The notes under the pieces: generated by a model
The model's database searches: none
The model's input: only the letters and a program-made list of their open reading frames with translations
What the model was told of the DNA's origin: nothing
DNA from: Gonatopus flavifemur
Lineage: Eukaryota > Arthropoda > Insecta > Hymenoptera > Dryinidae
Reading direction: 5' to 3'
NCBI GenBank assembly: GCA_018340375.1
Contig: JAFFJZ010000003.1
Coordinates: 23,560,001 to 23,624,000 of the forward strand
Length of the DNA: 64,000 bases
Position numbers and translations under genes: made by a program
Shown here: one piece after another, positions 10,907 to 21,716 of the stretch
Position numbering within the stretch: position 1 is the first letter of the stretch
How the letters are laid out: each line of letters begins with the position of its first letter

Positions 10907-12437
10907 ATGGGCTTTATCGATGACGAACTTCAAGAAGTCTCCAAACTCTGTCAAAATGTCGTTGAAAATAGTCGACTCGTGTCTTGCGTGCAGACTATGG
11001 TTCGGGTGGAAATAACGTAAATGAAACACTTTTGCAAATCTAATAACAACACTGCAGTCCATTAACGTTAACTATTCATATTTTTACAGAAAAAGCAAGT
11101 TCAAAAAAATCATTGTTTGTATACAATTTCCCGAAGGATATCCAGCTGCACCATTATTAATCGAATTGAAAAGTAAGACCTTATCTTCAAAGTTGTTGAA
11201 TGGATTAACCGAAGTCTGTGAGAAAGAATGCAAAAGTCTTCTTGGTAAAGCACAAGTAATTATACAACATTATCTTCTTTAATATGAATTTTCTGTCCTC
11301 TATCTATCTTTATTCTATCTTAATTAATTATTAATTGTATTTCAGGTTCTACCAATTTTGAAATTCATTTGTAATTTTGTTGAGGAGAATCCACTTATTT
11401 CTTGCTACGACGAAATTGGAGCTTTGAAAAAGTTGTTACAAGATCAGGATGAGTTGAAGTTGAAGCAAAAGAATTCAACTATCTGTGTAAAAGTTACTCA
11501 AGCACGGTACTTTTTCAAAATCAAAGTTCTAATTCCAGATAATTATCCAGAAGTCGCAGTGATGTAAATATGATTATTTTCGATCATATTCATTTTCGAT
11601 GTAAGAATTCTTGCTCATTGTGCTTTTTTTGATACAGTTTGAGCGACGCCGATACAAATTTTCCTCCACTTTTTATACGGTATTTGATAGGACAAGGGAG
11701 GGAAATAGGTAGACGATGCGTCGAACCTCCTCTCAAAAATAAATCTAATTTCATGCCCTCTCCGTCACTGAACACCGTTGTTTCTTTTCTCATAAGGTAA
11801 TCATGCTATAAATTGACAAAATAATTGTGTACAATGAGTAATCACCTTTTATCTGTACTTGTAATTTTATAGATCGGTGAAAGCATTGCCACAAGAGAAA
11901 TGTCAGCTGTGTAAAGTGATTTGTTTTCCAACTAATCCAGAAGATGCTGTGATCGACGAAAATGCGGAGTTACATGCCGAAAGATTATATTGTGGTCATT
12001 TGTTTCATTCACAGTGCTTCCTAACGTTTATGAAGACTCCTCCGTTTCATGGTAATTTCAGAATATCATGTAATTTTTCATGTTAGAACCAGGGTAACGC
12101 GATTAAGATGATTTTGTTCAGATAATTTAATTCTTGTAATTAATATTTGAATCTAAATAGACTCTGAAAGTGCCAGTTTCTGTTCTCAAAAGCACTAGAT
12201 AGTTTTTCATAAGATTCATTCGAGTCTCTTGGATTAAAATTCATCACTTATACTGCATTTCATATATATGTTTGTTTTTCTTTTTTATGTATGGTAGGTG
12301 GTAAAAAGTGTCCAGGTTGTGGTCAACGTATTTACCATGAGAAGTGGGGATTAAGCGAAAAACTTGCCGAAGATCGTTGGGCGCATCAACAAGCTCGCGC
12401 TAGAGAATTGGCGGAAGTAGCTGACTTCTTTGAATAA
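10907..12437 (+). CDS. Double-RWD and RING-H2 protein, likely E3 ubiquitin ligase
   Basis: Six exons (10907-11016, 11090-11255, 11346-11563, 11638-11796, 11873-12051, 12298-12437) join in frame with GT-AG introns to give 323 aa. Residues about 1-92 look like one RWD domain (FPEGYPAAPLLIELK). Residues about 93-218 look like a second (PDNYPEVAV, then GREIGRRCVEPPL). Residues 228-285 form a RING-H2 finger: C228 and C231, then C258, H260, H263 and C266 in CGHLFHSQC, then C282 and C285 in CPGC. A charged helical tail follows. RING fingers recruit E2 enzymes; RWD folds bind E2s or other partners, so a ubiquitin ligase role is inferred. The double-RWD plus RING layout recalls FANCL, but FANCL is longer and its RING differs; I do not assign that name. 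The start ATG at 10907 sits in CCATGG, a good context. Confidence 0.85.
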
Positions 12438-12700
12438 TTTTCATCTTATCCAGATCTTCTACGGATTATAATCGATAGTTGATTTTCTGATTGAAAATGA
12501 AACGGATGTTAATGTTATAAATCATAGGAATTGAATTCCTCCACATTGTGCAACGTGTGATGGTTATCTTGAGAATAGTTGAATCGTTGTTTAAAGTAAA
12601 GAGAAACATTAATGATACAACAAAATTATTGTTTCTCTACAGTTCACGGGTGAATTAATTTTAGCGAGAAGTGTTGAAACTCTTTGCATTTTTTTAACAG

Positions 12701-12787
12701 AAAAAAGTCGTAAATGAATTATCTGAACAAGCCGATCGTGGTATAATTACAAAATATTTGGAGAACAAAAGTGTTGCAGGAGAATGA
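12701..12787 (+). CDS. Possible alternative last exon of the RWD-RING gene
   Basis: A pyrimidine-rich tract and AACAG precede 29 codons ending in TGA (KKVVNELSEQADRGI... , charged and helical). A donor GAA|GTAGCT at 12416/12417 inside the last exon is in matching phase. Splicing from there would replace the final six residues (VADFFE) with 28 others through a 284-base intron. No transcript evidence is available here. It could equally be a relic or chance. Confidence 0.35.
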   Translation, partial: KKVVNELSEQADRGIITKYLENKSVAGE

Positions 12788-12978
12788 ATATAGGAATAAT
12801 TGAGTTGGAAAAACAATCAAGCTTCACTTCTTCTCTAAACCTTTCACGTTTTCCTTTCTGAAGACTAAACTCGTATTCGAATCTTACATCTGGATTAATC
12901 AAGTGCATGAAAAATTCCCATTTTTGATAGTCAAGCGTTGATTCTAATTTTTGCAGAGTACTATATGCATATTTTGTT

Positions 12979-13901
12979 ATGGGAGATTTAGCATTAGGTC
13001 AGAAAGAACAGTTTGTTGCAGCATACCGTAGGTATCAGAATGCTAATGAAGCTAAAGACTGTGTAATGGTAGCTGACGAAATGACCTATGCACGGCATAC
13101 GAAGCTTTCAAAAGAAAAGAGGATGGAGGTTTTGTATGACGTATTTATGGATGAAAAATTATATAATTCACTTCACAAACACGAAATAGCCGGCACTTAC
13201 AGCGCGATAGATAAAATTCACCCAACCTTTCGAAAAAGATGGAAATTTTACGAGAAAGAATTTTTCTCCAGGGCATTTGAGGGTAAAACTGAATCTGAAA
13301 TTGACGAATACGCGCGAAATTTTTTACTGGATGTTACAAAGAGAATGAATTCTTTGTTTAATTTTTGGATAACTACAAAGTTTGGGGAATTGAAGCAACC
13401 TAGCGCGGTGGAGAGTTTTGACTATGCTGTCAAATTTGTGTGGAATGAAGGAGGGGAATATTTTTATAGTCGTTTAAAAGAGGAGGATAAAGAAAAGAAA
13501 CTTACGAAAGCGGTTAATCCTCTGTCTCGCGCTGAAGTTGTTGAGAAAGAAGTTCCTATTTTAGATTTTTGCATAAGGAATGTATCTCATAAAAAAGCCC
13601 TTTTAGAGAAATTATTACAGAAAGATGAAGAAGTGTATTCTCTTTTAAATAGATTAATAAATTCTTGGTTTTTTGATATTGTTCATGATTTAGTGAAATG
13701 CTGGTGTTACAAAGAGCATTCGGATGAAATGGTTTTCCGAATAGGGTATGATTTCATTTTTTTCTCACTCTCAAACTGAGTGAACCTGAGTGGGATATAG
13801 TACAGTCTGAATCACTTTTGATGCCAATTTGTAAAAGCGATGGGTTGGATGCTTACGAAAAGACTGCTTTTGATTTGACTGAGTGGAAAATCCCTTTATA
13901 A
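12979..13901 (+). pseudogene. Intronless unknown protein, one frameshift, bacterial-like
   Basis: An ATG-started frame of 266 codons (12979-13779) is followed by a well-behaved continuation in another frame that ends at TAA 13899-13901. The switch falls at a run of seven T near 13755, consistent with loss of one base. Without it the product would be about 307 aa. The protein is charged, mostly helical and without introns, signal peptide or clear membrane segment. A stretch around residues 215-245 (LLEKLLQKDEEVYSLLNRLI) looks like stacked helices. I do not recognise a family. The lack of introns next to a many-intron gene, the dense coding without host features, and the bacterial-style ORF downstream suggest DNA acquired from a bacterium, perhaps a Rickettsiales-type endosymbiont; that source is inference. 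Alternatives are a retrocopy or a lineage-specific host gene. Confidence 0.5.
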
Positions 13902-14442
13902 CCCTCACTCGATGGATGATTAGCTTGCTAGAAACTAAATGATTGGAAAAGAAATACTAGATGCAATACCATTTGTCGAGAAGTGGTTGAAAACTACTAG
14001 AAAACAACTCTAAGAACTGTAGAATAGCTGACATTGGAATTCTATGTCTCTTACGATGAGTTGCTCGAAAAAACATTCTCTATGTTTTGTAACGTATCTT
14101 TTTCACGTTCATCGCAAAGTGGTTTTCATTTCGGTAACCATTGTATTGATATCGATAATAATAAACGCAATACAGAAAGCCTACAGATTGTTGGTACAAT
14201 TAAGAATTTCTATGGTAAACAGATAAATTTTAAATGATGCAGCATTTTTTATTTCCACATCAGTTCAGGTGTAAGGTTCATTCGAAATACCTTCGATAAA
14301 AGTGTAAAATTTAAATTCAAGAGAAAATCTACATTTCGAAATGAATGTATAAAATATTCGATGAGTATTGATCATTTGAGATTAGTCTTTTGATACGTAT
14401 TGAGAAGCGTGATGGGTTGATGATGTATGTGGAGCAACAATA
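13902..14442 (+). other. Broken coding remnants between two foreign-looking ORFs
   Basis: Short frames follow each other here. One (about 14031-14237, ELLEKTFSMFCNVSFS...) has fairly even codon use; another overlapping frame (14044-14226, ATG start) contains a hydrophobic stretch VVFISVTIVLISIII. They are too short and too interrupted to name. They may be degraded pieces of the same inserted block. Confidence 0.3.
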
Positions 14443-14586
14443 ATGAATACTTTCGCTATTCTTACGTTACTTGCGTTTAGGATTGTAGCTTTTAACGTAG
14501 CTTCTCCTGTTGCTGCCTCCAGTTTTTCTATACTTCTTGGTGCTTATATTTTCGTGGAAGATGATTATAGTAGAAATAAGGAATGA
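14443..14586 (+). CDS. 47-aa hydrophobic protein with bacterial-type RBS
   Basis: An ATG-started 47-codon frame encodes a hydrophobic peptide (MNTFAILTLLAFRIVAFNVA, then SSFSILLGAYIFVEDD) with two likely membrane helices and a short charged tail. GGAG at 14431-14434 lies eight bases before the ATG, the spacing of a bacterial Shine-Dalgarno site; animal genes do not need this. It lies about 540 bases downstream of the intronless frame at 12979-13901. I do not recognise a named family. The combination supports transfer from a bacterium, but the RBS-like match is only four bases and could be chance. Confidence 0.4.
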   Translation: MNTFAILTLLAFRIVAFNVASPVAASSFSILLGAYIFVEDDYSRNKE

Positions 14587-15061
14587 GATATCAAAGAAAC
14601 AGATTCTAGTAAAAAATGTTATTTAGCTAACAGGGTGTCGAGCAATTTTGAAATTTTTTGAGAAAATTCTCAAGGAACGCCACAGAAAAATGTTCTATTT
14701 AAAATTTGTAAATCGTAATGTTTTATATTGCAACTTGTACAAGTTCTATGCCTAGAGTTGAAATATTTAAACCGACTTGTAAATAATTTATGTTCGATAT
14801 AGGTAATTTTATTCCCTATAATTTTAACCAATGATTGTCACAAGGTAACACTCTTATGTCGAATCTAACATAAGGTTCGGTTGAACTCTATATTGTACTG
14901 GAATCAGCATTCCCCAGAATTGCACTGTTGAAGAAGTAATTAAGAGTCATATTTATAAGAGATTGTTCATTCCAGTGTGTGGACTTCAACGGTTGAACTG
15001 AATTCAGCCACGAGTTAGCCGTGACAACCATCTAGTGTTATCAGTATACAAAACTGCCTTG
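14587..15061. other. Gene-free stretch
   Basis: No frame, RNA or bounded repeat is visible here. It separates the foreign-looking block from the repeat cluster to the right. Confidence 0.4.
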
Positions 15062-16782
15062 CCAGATAGCACAAATAAATGGTTTTGAATTCATTAAGAG
15101 TTCTCAAAGACCTCTCAAGGATAGTCCACATTGTACGAGTAAGAATGAATTCAATGAATTTAAAATGAATGTGTGTTGAATGCGCGAAGAATTATTCATG
15201 AAATCGCGATGTGATAACCTTTTTTTCTAGTTTGATTATAAACTTTCAAAACTGACGGAAATTCAACCCCAGTCTACAAATTTTAAATTGACTTATTTTT
15301 CCGTTCACAAAATTTAACATAGACTTGCATTTTTTCACACATCAGTAAAGTGGTATTAACTCATCAGTTCAGATTCTAGTTGTCCTATTGTACTCTCCCA
15401 TACAGCACCGGGAGGTTTTTTGAAGGTTCCGAAAACGTACTTGGTTACAAAGAGAACGTGCAAATAACGTCTCAGGATGTTCTAAGAACGTCACATGTAT
15501 GTCCCAGGGACATGCAAATGTCCCGTTTAGTTCCATTCATGTCCACCGTGTGATTTTGTGTTTTTGAAGGGTAGTTTTCATGAAAGGACGTTTGGAAGAC
15601 ATGGCGAGAACATCCCGTAGTAGATAAAAAGAACGTGCTCAGAACTCAATCAGAAGCATCAAAAGGGAAGATACTTCAAACGTTTGGAAAACCTATTCCA
15701 TGGAGACCAAAACACGCAGAACCAAGAGTATGTTTCCGAAACATACAGATAACTTTCCGTGCTGTCTGGGAGCTTGTACTCTTTTTAAATTCCGCATATT
15801 CAAAATATTTACTGCATCACGTTAACCCTGTTTGTAGGCTGAGGTTTAATCGAAGCTTTTTCAGGGGATGCCTAGCGCTAGTACACTAGTCGATTGTTCT
15901 TATAAGTATTTGGAATTCTTTGCAACTGAAAACATCGATAAAAGAATGTACTGCAAGATTTTGAGTCTTCAACAGCTGAGCATTTCGTTATTCCATCACT
16001 AATTCAAACTTCAGCAATATATTCCGCTAGTGTCACGTCCGCTAGTATCTCCTTAGCGTTGGAGAAGAAAAATAGTTGGAACAAAACTATGGTAATCTTG
16101 ATAAAGAGACTGATATTCGCAGTTCCAATTCATGAATATTTCTCCGTCGTCACCACGTCGCTCTTCATCGATGAGCAACCGTTCCAATCTACGTTATCTA
16201 CTTAAATTCTACGTGGAAGCGACGGATCCTACCGGTGCTTGGTGTCCTGTGTGGGGAGAAATAGGTGACCAGCATCCGCGAAATCCTGGAATTGTATTGC
16301 AATTTCGTTTGCTCAGGACAACCCGGGAAAAATACAAGAATTTTTTGAGATTTCGGAACTTGATAGGATGAACAGAAATTTGAAAAAAATATTTGTAATC
16401 ATCCACAGACGTTTCTAGAGAGGTTCTTGCCAACAAATCCATCTTAAAATTCTCATGATACATGATATTAAATTCCATCTGGGGTGCTCTGAAGGATTCC
16501 TCTGAAGATTTTTGAAATCTCCATGTGGGAACCTTCAGAGGTTCCTCTCGTGAATTCTTGTCCAAACTTCCTAGGGGAACCCATATTTTATCTTATCTGG
16601 AATCCTACATGGGATCATACATGGCTTCCTATGGTTGGGAAATTAAACATTGGCGAATTCTTCGGGTATTCATTTTGAATTGATTAAATTCATTTTTATA
16701 CTATCATAACGGGAAACTATTTGAGAATTCTGTAATATACGAAGTCGTTTTGTTTCAAAGCTAATTATTTGTGCTGCCTGGG
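15062..16782. repeat. Composite element with CCAGATAGCAC ends
   Basis: The left end CCAGATAGCAC and the right end GTGCTGCCTGGG are inverted. The outer 150 bases on each side iterate GAATTC and ATGAATT words in complementary order. Between them lies at least one further element (15397-15770) plus unassigned sequence, so this looks like a hairpin element opened by later insertions. Frames at 15635-15889, 16132-16371 and 16209-16565 are not supported as genes. Confidence 0.45.
15397..15770. repeat. Nested element, CCCATACAGCAC ends
   Basis: It begins CCCATACAGCAC and ends GTGCTGTCTGGG. The interior iterates GAACGT and GGAAAC-like words in both orientations. It lies within the larger element above. 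Confidence 0.55.
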
Positions 16783-17590
16783 TTCTCTACTGGGGTAAAT
16801 CCGGGAAATATCCGGAAATTTTGATGTTGGTGACTGCTAGACACCCTGAAGACATTTTTTATTCAAATCAATTGATCAATTTCGTATATAATTATATACA
16901 AAAATTGCATTTTTATATATTCAAAAGTGATTTATCGGAAGACTTTTAGAAACAAACCAATGAATTTCGAATAAAGAAGAATAAATGTGTCAATATATTT
17001 ATACATATTATATTATTATGTTTGAAGAATTATAATACTAATTGTGCACAATTTTTCATGTTGAATTCATCAAACGATTTTGAATGTGGGATATCTAATG
17101 TTCCCCCAACAAAATTCATGAATTCAAAGAATATAATGCTTTGGAGAAGATATAAAAGTGTTATACTGTTTTTCGTTGATTCTTTCCTTTGCATTCCTTT
17201 ATCAAGTCATGCCAATCGTAGACAGGGATGGGTTCTATGCACGTGCGATAAGTAATATGCGTTAACTCTGCGCAGATTATGCATAGAAGATGTAGAATAC
17301 GCATAGTGCTAAAATGGAAAAAAATTCACAGTTCTAAAATTATAACCTAACTTGACCATAAAGAAAGATGATATTATTCCTTGTATAAAACTCAACGTAT
17401 TATGCGTACTCAACCCTGATCGTGGATCGTAGTTTCGAGGTGAAATAATGTGGATTAAGCCGAAAAAACAATCGCCGACACAATGGAAAAAGCATTGTCT
17501 GAAATTAAGGTGCAAACAGATTGAGACTTTCTTTTTACAGTGTTGTAAAGCACTCGTAATACTTGCAAGTATCTGGTGAGGCACTCGCAA

Positions 17591-17924
17591 CCCACAGCAC
17601 TCATTGCCTAAAAGATATCTTCAGAAATAATTAAGAACAATGCAAGAAGTATTTTGCAACATGAATAGACATCTTTTAGAAGTCTCAAACTGTTCTTACT
17701 TCTAAAAGATATCTTCAAGAACGTTTTCAGAAACCTTTTAGCATTTTCTAAAAGATATCTTTCAGAAATTTCTGAAAGGTTCCTGAAAACGTTCTTGAAG
17801 ATATCTTTTAGAAATAAGAACAGTTGGAGACTTCTAAAAGATGTCTATTCATGTTGCAAAAGATTTCTTGCATTTTTCTTAATTATTTCTGAAGATATCT
17901 TTTAAACAACGAGTGCTGTGTGGG
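17591..17924. repeat. 334 bp near-perfect hairpin, CCCACAGCAC ends
   Basis: It begins CCCACAGCACTCATTG and ends with the complementary sequence. Both arms are built from repeated TAAAAGATATCTTCAG words with AACTGTTCTTA between them, and the arms match closely over about 150 bases each. Flanking bases are AA on both sides, too short to prove a target duplication. The interior word is the one used by the element at 52367-52672. Confidence 0.7.
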
Positions 17925-18659
17925 AAGTGTCTAGTATTAGCGCGAGCGTTACAAAACTAGTGACTTTTTATTGAATGGGTAGCCTTGTTTATTGCATATA
18001 TCGAATCTTTAGATTGCCAAAACTCGGCAGAAAATTTCAATACGAAACTTTTCTGTGATGCTTGAAAAGCTGATGTTGTTTTGATGAATAAAAATCTTGC
18101 AAAACAGAGTCTAAATTTGTTTATCGCTAATAATTGATACCCCAGGTACAGGTCCACAATTTTGTTCCCTCATTCTACATGACCTCAACTATCGATCGTA
18201 CCGCGTCTCGTTCATTTACTAATTACTTCACCCTGAAATTCTAATTTGAATGGCCTGCATAAAACAGAAGGAGGGAGGACACATGAAAAACCAACTATCG
18301 TTAGTGCGTGTTTATTGATGTACATAATAGCTTTTGGGGACGTAATAAAACGACTTCTGTCACTACACGAAATCCGAATATACGAATACATAAAAATGAT
18401 TTAGTTCGGTTTCTTCTGCTTGATGTTATATTTTTTATTTCACTACTTCGCACAGTCAGTTTATTGTGTCTTCAAAGGGTAAATCTATTCAAATATGAGG
18501 TAAAACAACAACAAAATATTGTAATTATTCACGTAGTTTTGATAAAATTCACTTTTTCGCTACTACAGCAAGGATTCGTAGTTGTGATAACACAGATTTT
18601 GGGGTGGTATAATGTAATTTCCATAGCTTCAGCTGCTCCAACTAACTTCGCTTTGAGAA
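17925..18659. other. Gene-free stretch
   Basis: A 120-codon open frame (18308-18670) crosses this stretch but starts at GTG, has no ATG upstream of its bulk and no recognisable motif. I see nothing else. Confidence 0.35.
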
Positions 18660-18732
18660 TCGATTTTTAATGGGTTTTCTGAATCGGAATCAATGAGAAT
18701 CAATCGGTTCAATGAGATTCTTTAAGCAGGAA
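18660..18732. repeat. Half copy of the TCCCTGCTTAAAG hairpin
   Basis: The sequence from TTTTCTGAATCGGAATCAAT to CTTTAAGCAGG matches the right arm of 6345-6463 with few changes. Only one arm is present. Confidence 0.6.
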
Positions 18733-18740
18733 AGTGAGTT

Positions 18741-18987
18741 CCCTATTCCAAATGTCCGACAAATAATTTTCTGTCAGGATTTGGTTGATTTTTGTCCCAG
18801 GCATGATGATTTCCGACAGAACCAGACAAAATTTTGACCGGAATCTGTCAGGTTTTGTTTGGCTTTGTCTGGTATTCCAGTCTATGCAGGATTTGGTCGG
18901 TTTTTGTCCCAGGCATGATGATTTCCGATGGAACCAGACAGAATTTTGACCGGGATCTATCAGGATCTGTCGGACATTTTTAATAGG
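18741..18987. repeat. Element with CCCTATTCCAAATGTCCG ends
   Basis: The ends are inverted (AAATGTCCGACA and TGTCGGACATTT). The interior contains a direct duplication of about 115 bases starting at GGATTTGGT, with the phrase TGTCCCAGGCATGATGATTT in both halves. It is related to 4475-4647 and 52945-53098. Confidence 0.5.
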
Positions 18988-19014
18988 GTGGCTTTGATAG
19001 TTGAGAAAGTACTG

Positions 19015-19267
19015 CACTGAGAGAAAGGGTCTATTCAAATATTCGACAAGTAGGAAATTTAGTAACTGTGGATAAAAATTTAGTTGTGCTAGCTGAATTT
19101 TATTTGTCACAAGTATATTTTTTATTCCCATTGAATAAACCATTGTATTCATATTTCAGACAGCTAGCCTTTTATTTACCCCAACTAGAGTCTAGGTAGT
19201 GTAAATAAAAATCTAGCTGCAACAACTAACATTTAATTGTCCCAACTAGGTACCTTTCTCTAAGTGT
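19015..19267. repeat. Hairpin element, CACTGAGAGAAAGG ends
   Basis: CACTGAGAGAAAGG at the left pairs with CCTTTCTCTAAGTG at the right. The interior iterates TTAGTTGTGCTAGCTGAA and CAACTAAA-type words, the same word type that forms the minisatellites at 23797 and 25492. Confidence 0.55.
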
Positions 19268-19971
19268 GAAACTTTCGTCCCTAATTTTCAACTATCCACA
19301 TATTGGGGAATTATTTCTTTCACAATTGGACGAAGTTTGACAATGGAGACGATGAGAATCGATGGGAGATGATGCTCTTATCCTAAGCGTGTAACAATAC
19401 GTACAGATGAATAATCGTGAAGCAGGCAGAAAGCGTGACATCCCTAGAGAATTGGCTGTTGAAATAAAGTACAGGAAACATCCTACATAGGGAAGTAATA
19501 GAATATTTTGCTCGCGTAATGTTTCGACGAGAACTTCAAGTTTGTGCAGCAAAATAAACGCGTTATTCAGTGTAGTTTTCTTCAAAGTAGGATAAAAGAG
19601 CAATGTTTGAAAAGTTTTCGATCTACTTGGATACCTAAAGGTTCCAAACATCACGTAAATTTCTATGGATATGTGAAAAATCATGTTCCTCCATTTTCCT
19701 TAACTTTCTGATCGATGATAAGTATAAGAATCGGTACACGAAAGAAATTTGAGGGGAGTTTCGGTTAATATAGGGAAAGTGTGCCAATATTGCACCACTC
19801 AAGAATTTACCTCTATTTCTTCGTGTGGAAAATTGATGAAATGAAAGTGGCATGCACACAAAATTCCTCTTGACTCATACAATCTCATCTACATTATGAG
19901 ATTGGGAGGAAATAGAAAGTGCACTTGATATTAAATAAATAAATAATCGACGATGTTTTTCTGAATTGTAT

Positions 19972-20704
19972 CCCAGATAACACAATAATTCGTGAGCCGT
20001 TCCAAAAGAGTTCTTGAACTAAATTCTGGAAGAATTATTCTTCCGAACTCTTGACGAGTTATCAAAGAGTTCTTTGAATTCTAAAAGAATTATTTGACAG
20101 CTCTATAATAAATCCCTTGGGTGTTCTATAAGAGTATTGAGAAGACATTTTGAGATGACTTGAAGGACTCTTTAATGTCCGCTTGTTAGAACTCTTATAA
20201 GGATCTGTCCCTGTGTACATGTTGAATTCCCGCAGATTTCTATGATTGTGAAAAAGCGTTCAGTAAGCATGATTAAGTTTTTTACTCGTTTAAATTACAA
20301 ACATTCTGGCACCCATCGATACTAAAAATTTCAATCATTGATATTTTCAATATTTTCTGTTAATTGAATGATCGTTTGATAAATAAAAGCTTGATGAACG
20401 TAGAAGATCAGATGAATCAATCATTGAATAATTATCCACATACACATAATATGTTAGAATGATTTTTATATTTGATAAACACATGAGTTCCGTGAGAGTT
20501 CTTTAATCATTCATGTCAAGAGTTCGCAACGATTTCTGTCAATTAATGGACCGAGGTCCTCAAGAGTTCTATCAACAGGACATTAACGACTTCTTAGGGT
20601 AATTGAGAAGAACACTTGTCGATTACTTTAGAATTCTTGATGAATGCTTTTTACAAATGCCGAGTTCTTCAGGAACTCTTCAAGAATTTCTTGTGTTATC
20701 TGGG
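19972..20704. repeat. Nested hairpin, CCCAGATAACAC ends
   Basis: Ends are CCCAGATAACAC and GTGTTATCTGGG. The interior iterates GAGTTCTT, AAGAATT and AACTCTT. Flanks read TA-T on the left and A-TA on the right, compatible with a TA target. Confidence 0.6.
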
Positions 20705-20720
20705 ATATTTTGTGTGCTTA

Positions 20721-21002
20721 CCCAGATAACACACGAAGAATTCTTTTTCAAGAACAAGAATAGAATTCTTCAACAACTCTATTCGAACTGATGAATGCAT
20801 GACGAGCTCTGGAGGAGTTCAATGTTGAGGACATTTTTTTGAGAATAATGTTGAAAGTATTATTTCAGTATTCTCAAGGAACTCGTTAATGTCCCGAACA
20901 TTGAACTCCTCCAGAGCTCTTTATAAATTCATTAGTTCGAAAAGAGTTCTTGAAAAATTCTACTCTTGTTTTTGAAAAAGAATTCTTCGTGTGTTATCTG
21001 GG
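20721..21002. repeat. Nested hairpin, CCCAGATAACAC ends, TA-flanked
   Basis: The ends are CCCAGATAACAC and GTGTTATCTGGG, with arms of about 120 bases matching closely (CGAAGAATTCTTTTTCAAGA). TA stands on both sides. It lies only 16 bases from the preceding element. Confidence 0.7.
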
Positions 21003-21135
21003 TAAATTGCATCACGTACACTTAATACATCTGTGTACGCATTCAGATTGTTTTGAGTTCAGAGGAATGTATCCAATCAAACGATAGGACATTTTATTAC
21101 TCAGATTGACCGCTTGGAGACTTTATACCTACAGT

Positions 21136-21476
21136 CCCATACAGCACCACAGATTTAATTCATTAATGTCTCAATTACATTTCAATCTTTCACCTTCATT
21201 ACATTTCAGTATACTTTCACAGGAATATGTCAAAAATCTGTCAATTGAAATGTCACCTATTTCCAATGTCTCAGATATATTACCAGAGAAACATTACAAT
21301 GAAATATTTAATAAATATTCTTGAAACATTGCAGAAATAATTCAGAAATATTGCAATATTTCTGAAGGGACTTTGGAACCTCGGTGTGACATACTTACAG
21401 CAATGTCATAGAAATATTTCAATGTTTCAGATGTTAGATTTCTGCAATCTTAATGAAATTTTCGGTGCTGTGTGGG
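21136..21476. repeat. Nested hairpin, CCCATACAGCAC ends
   Basis: Ends are CCCATACAGCAC and GTGCTGTGTGGG. The interior iterates AATGTCTC, ACATTTCA and TTGAAACATTGCAGAAAT words. The 72-codon frame inside is a product of the iteration. Confidence 0.6.
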
Positions 21477-21716
21477 GTTCTACTGACCGTATAAAGGAAT
21501 ATAAACTCAATAAAGTTTTATCGACACAGGAAATGAACCAAAAATGAGACGAACTCACAGAATTTGCTGTAACTAATGTAAGACACACACCAGCAAATCA
21601 AAACTCAGTGACGTGATGGAATTAGAGTTCAAGTTCATGTTTCACTTGCGTAAAGGATTGTGCGCGTTTCCGTTTTACCGATACGCTAGTGGTGCAATTT
21701 AGGCACACTTTCCCTA

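Larger units (their letters stand above)
19771..21716. mobile_element. 1.95 kb TA-flanked element with nested hairpins
   Basis: Terminal inverted repeats of 29 bases (TAGGGAAAGTGTGCC...) differ at only two positions, and TA flanks each end (19769-19770 and 21717-21718). No transposase is visible. Three hairpin elements of the CCCAnnnAGCAC group lie inside (19972-20704, 20721-21002, 21136-21476), so this older copy has served as a landing site. Confidence 0.6.

Noticed and set aside
10907..12437. Naming the RWD-RING gene FANCL or RNF25
   Set aside because: FANCL is longer, with an ELF domain and a different RING; RNF25 has one RWD domain. Only the architecture is supported.
13740..13806. A 60 bp intron instead of a frameshift (GGGTATGA ... 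TACAG)
   Set aside because: Joining these sites puts the reader in a frame that stops within a few codons, while a one-base change restores a long frame.
18308..18670. 120-codon plus-strand ORF
   Set aside because: It begins at GTG, lacks any motif and has AT-driven composition.
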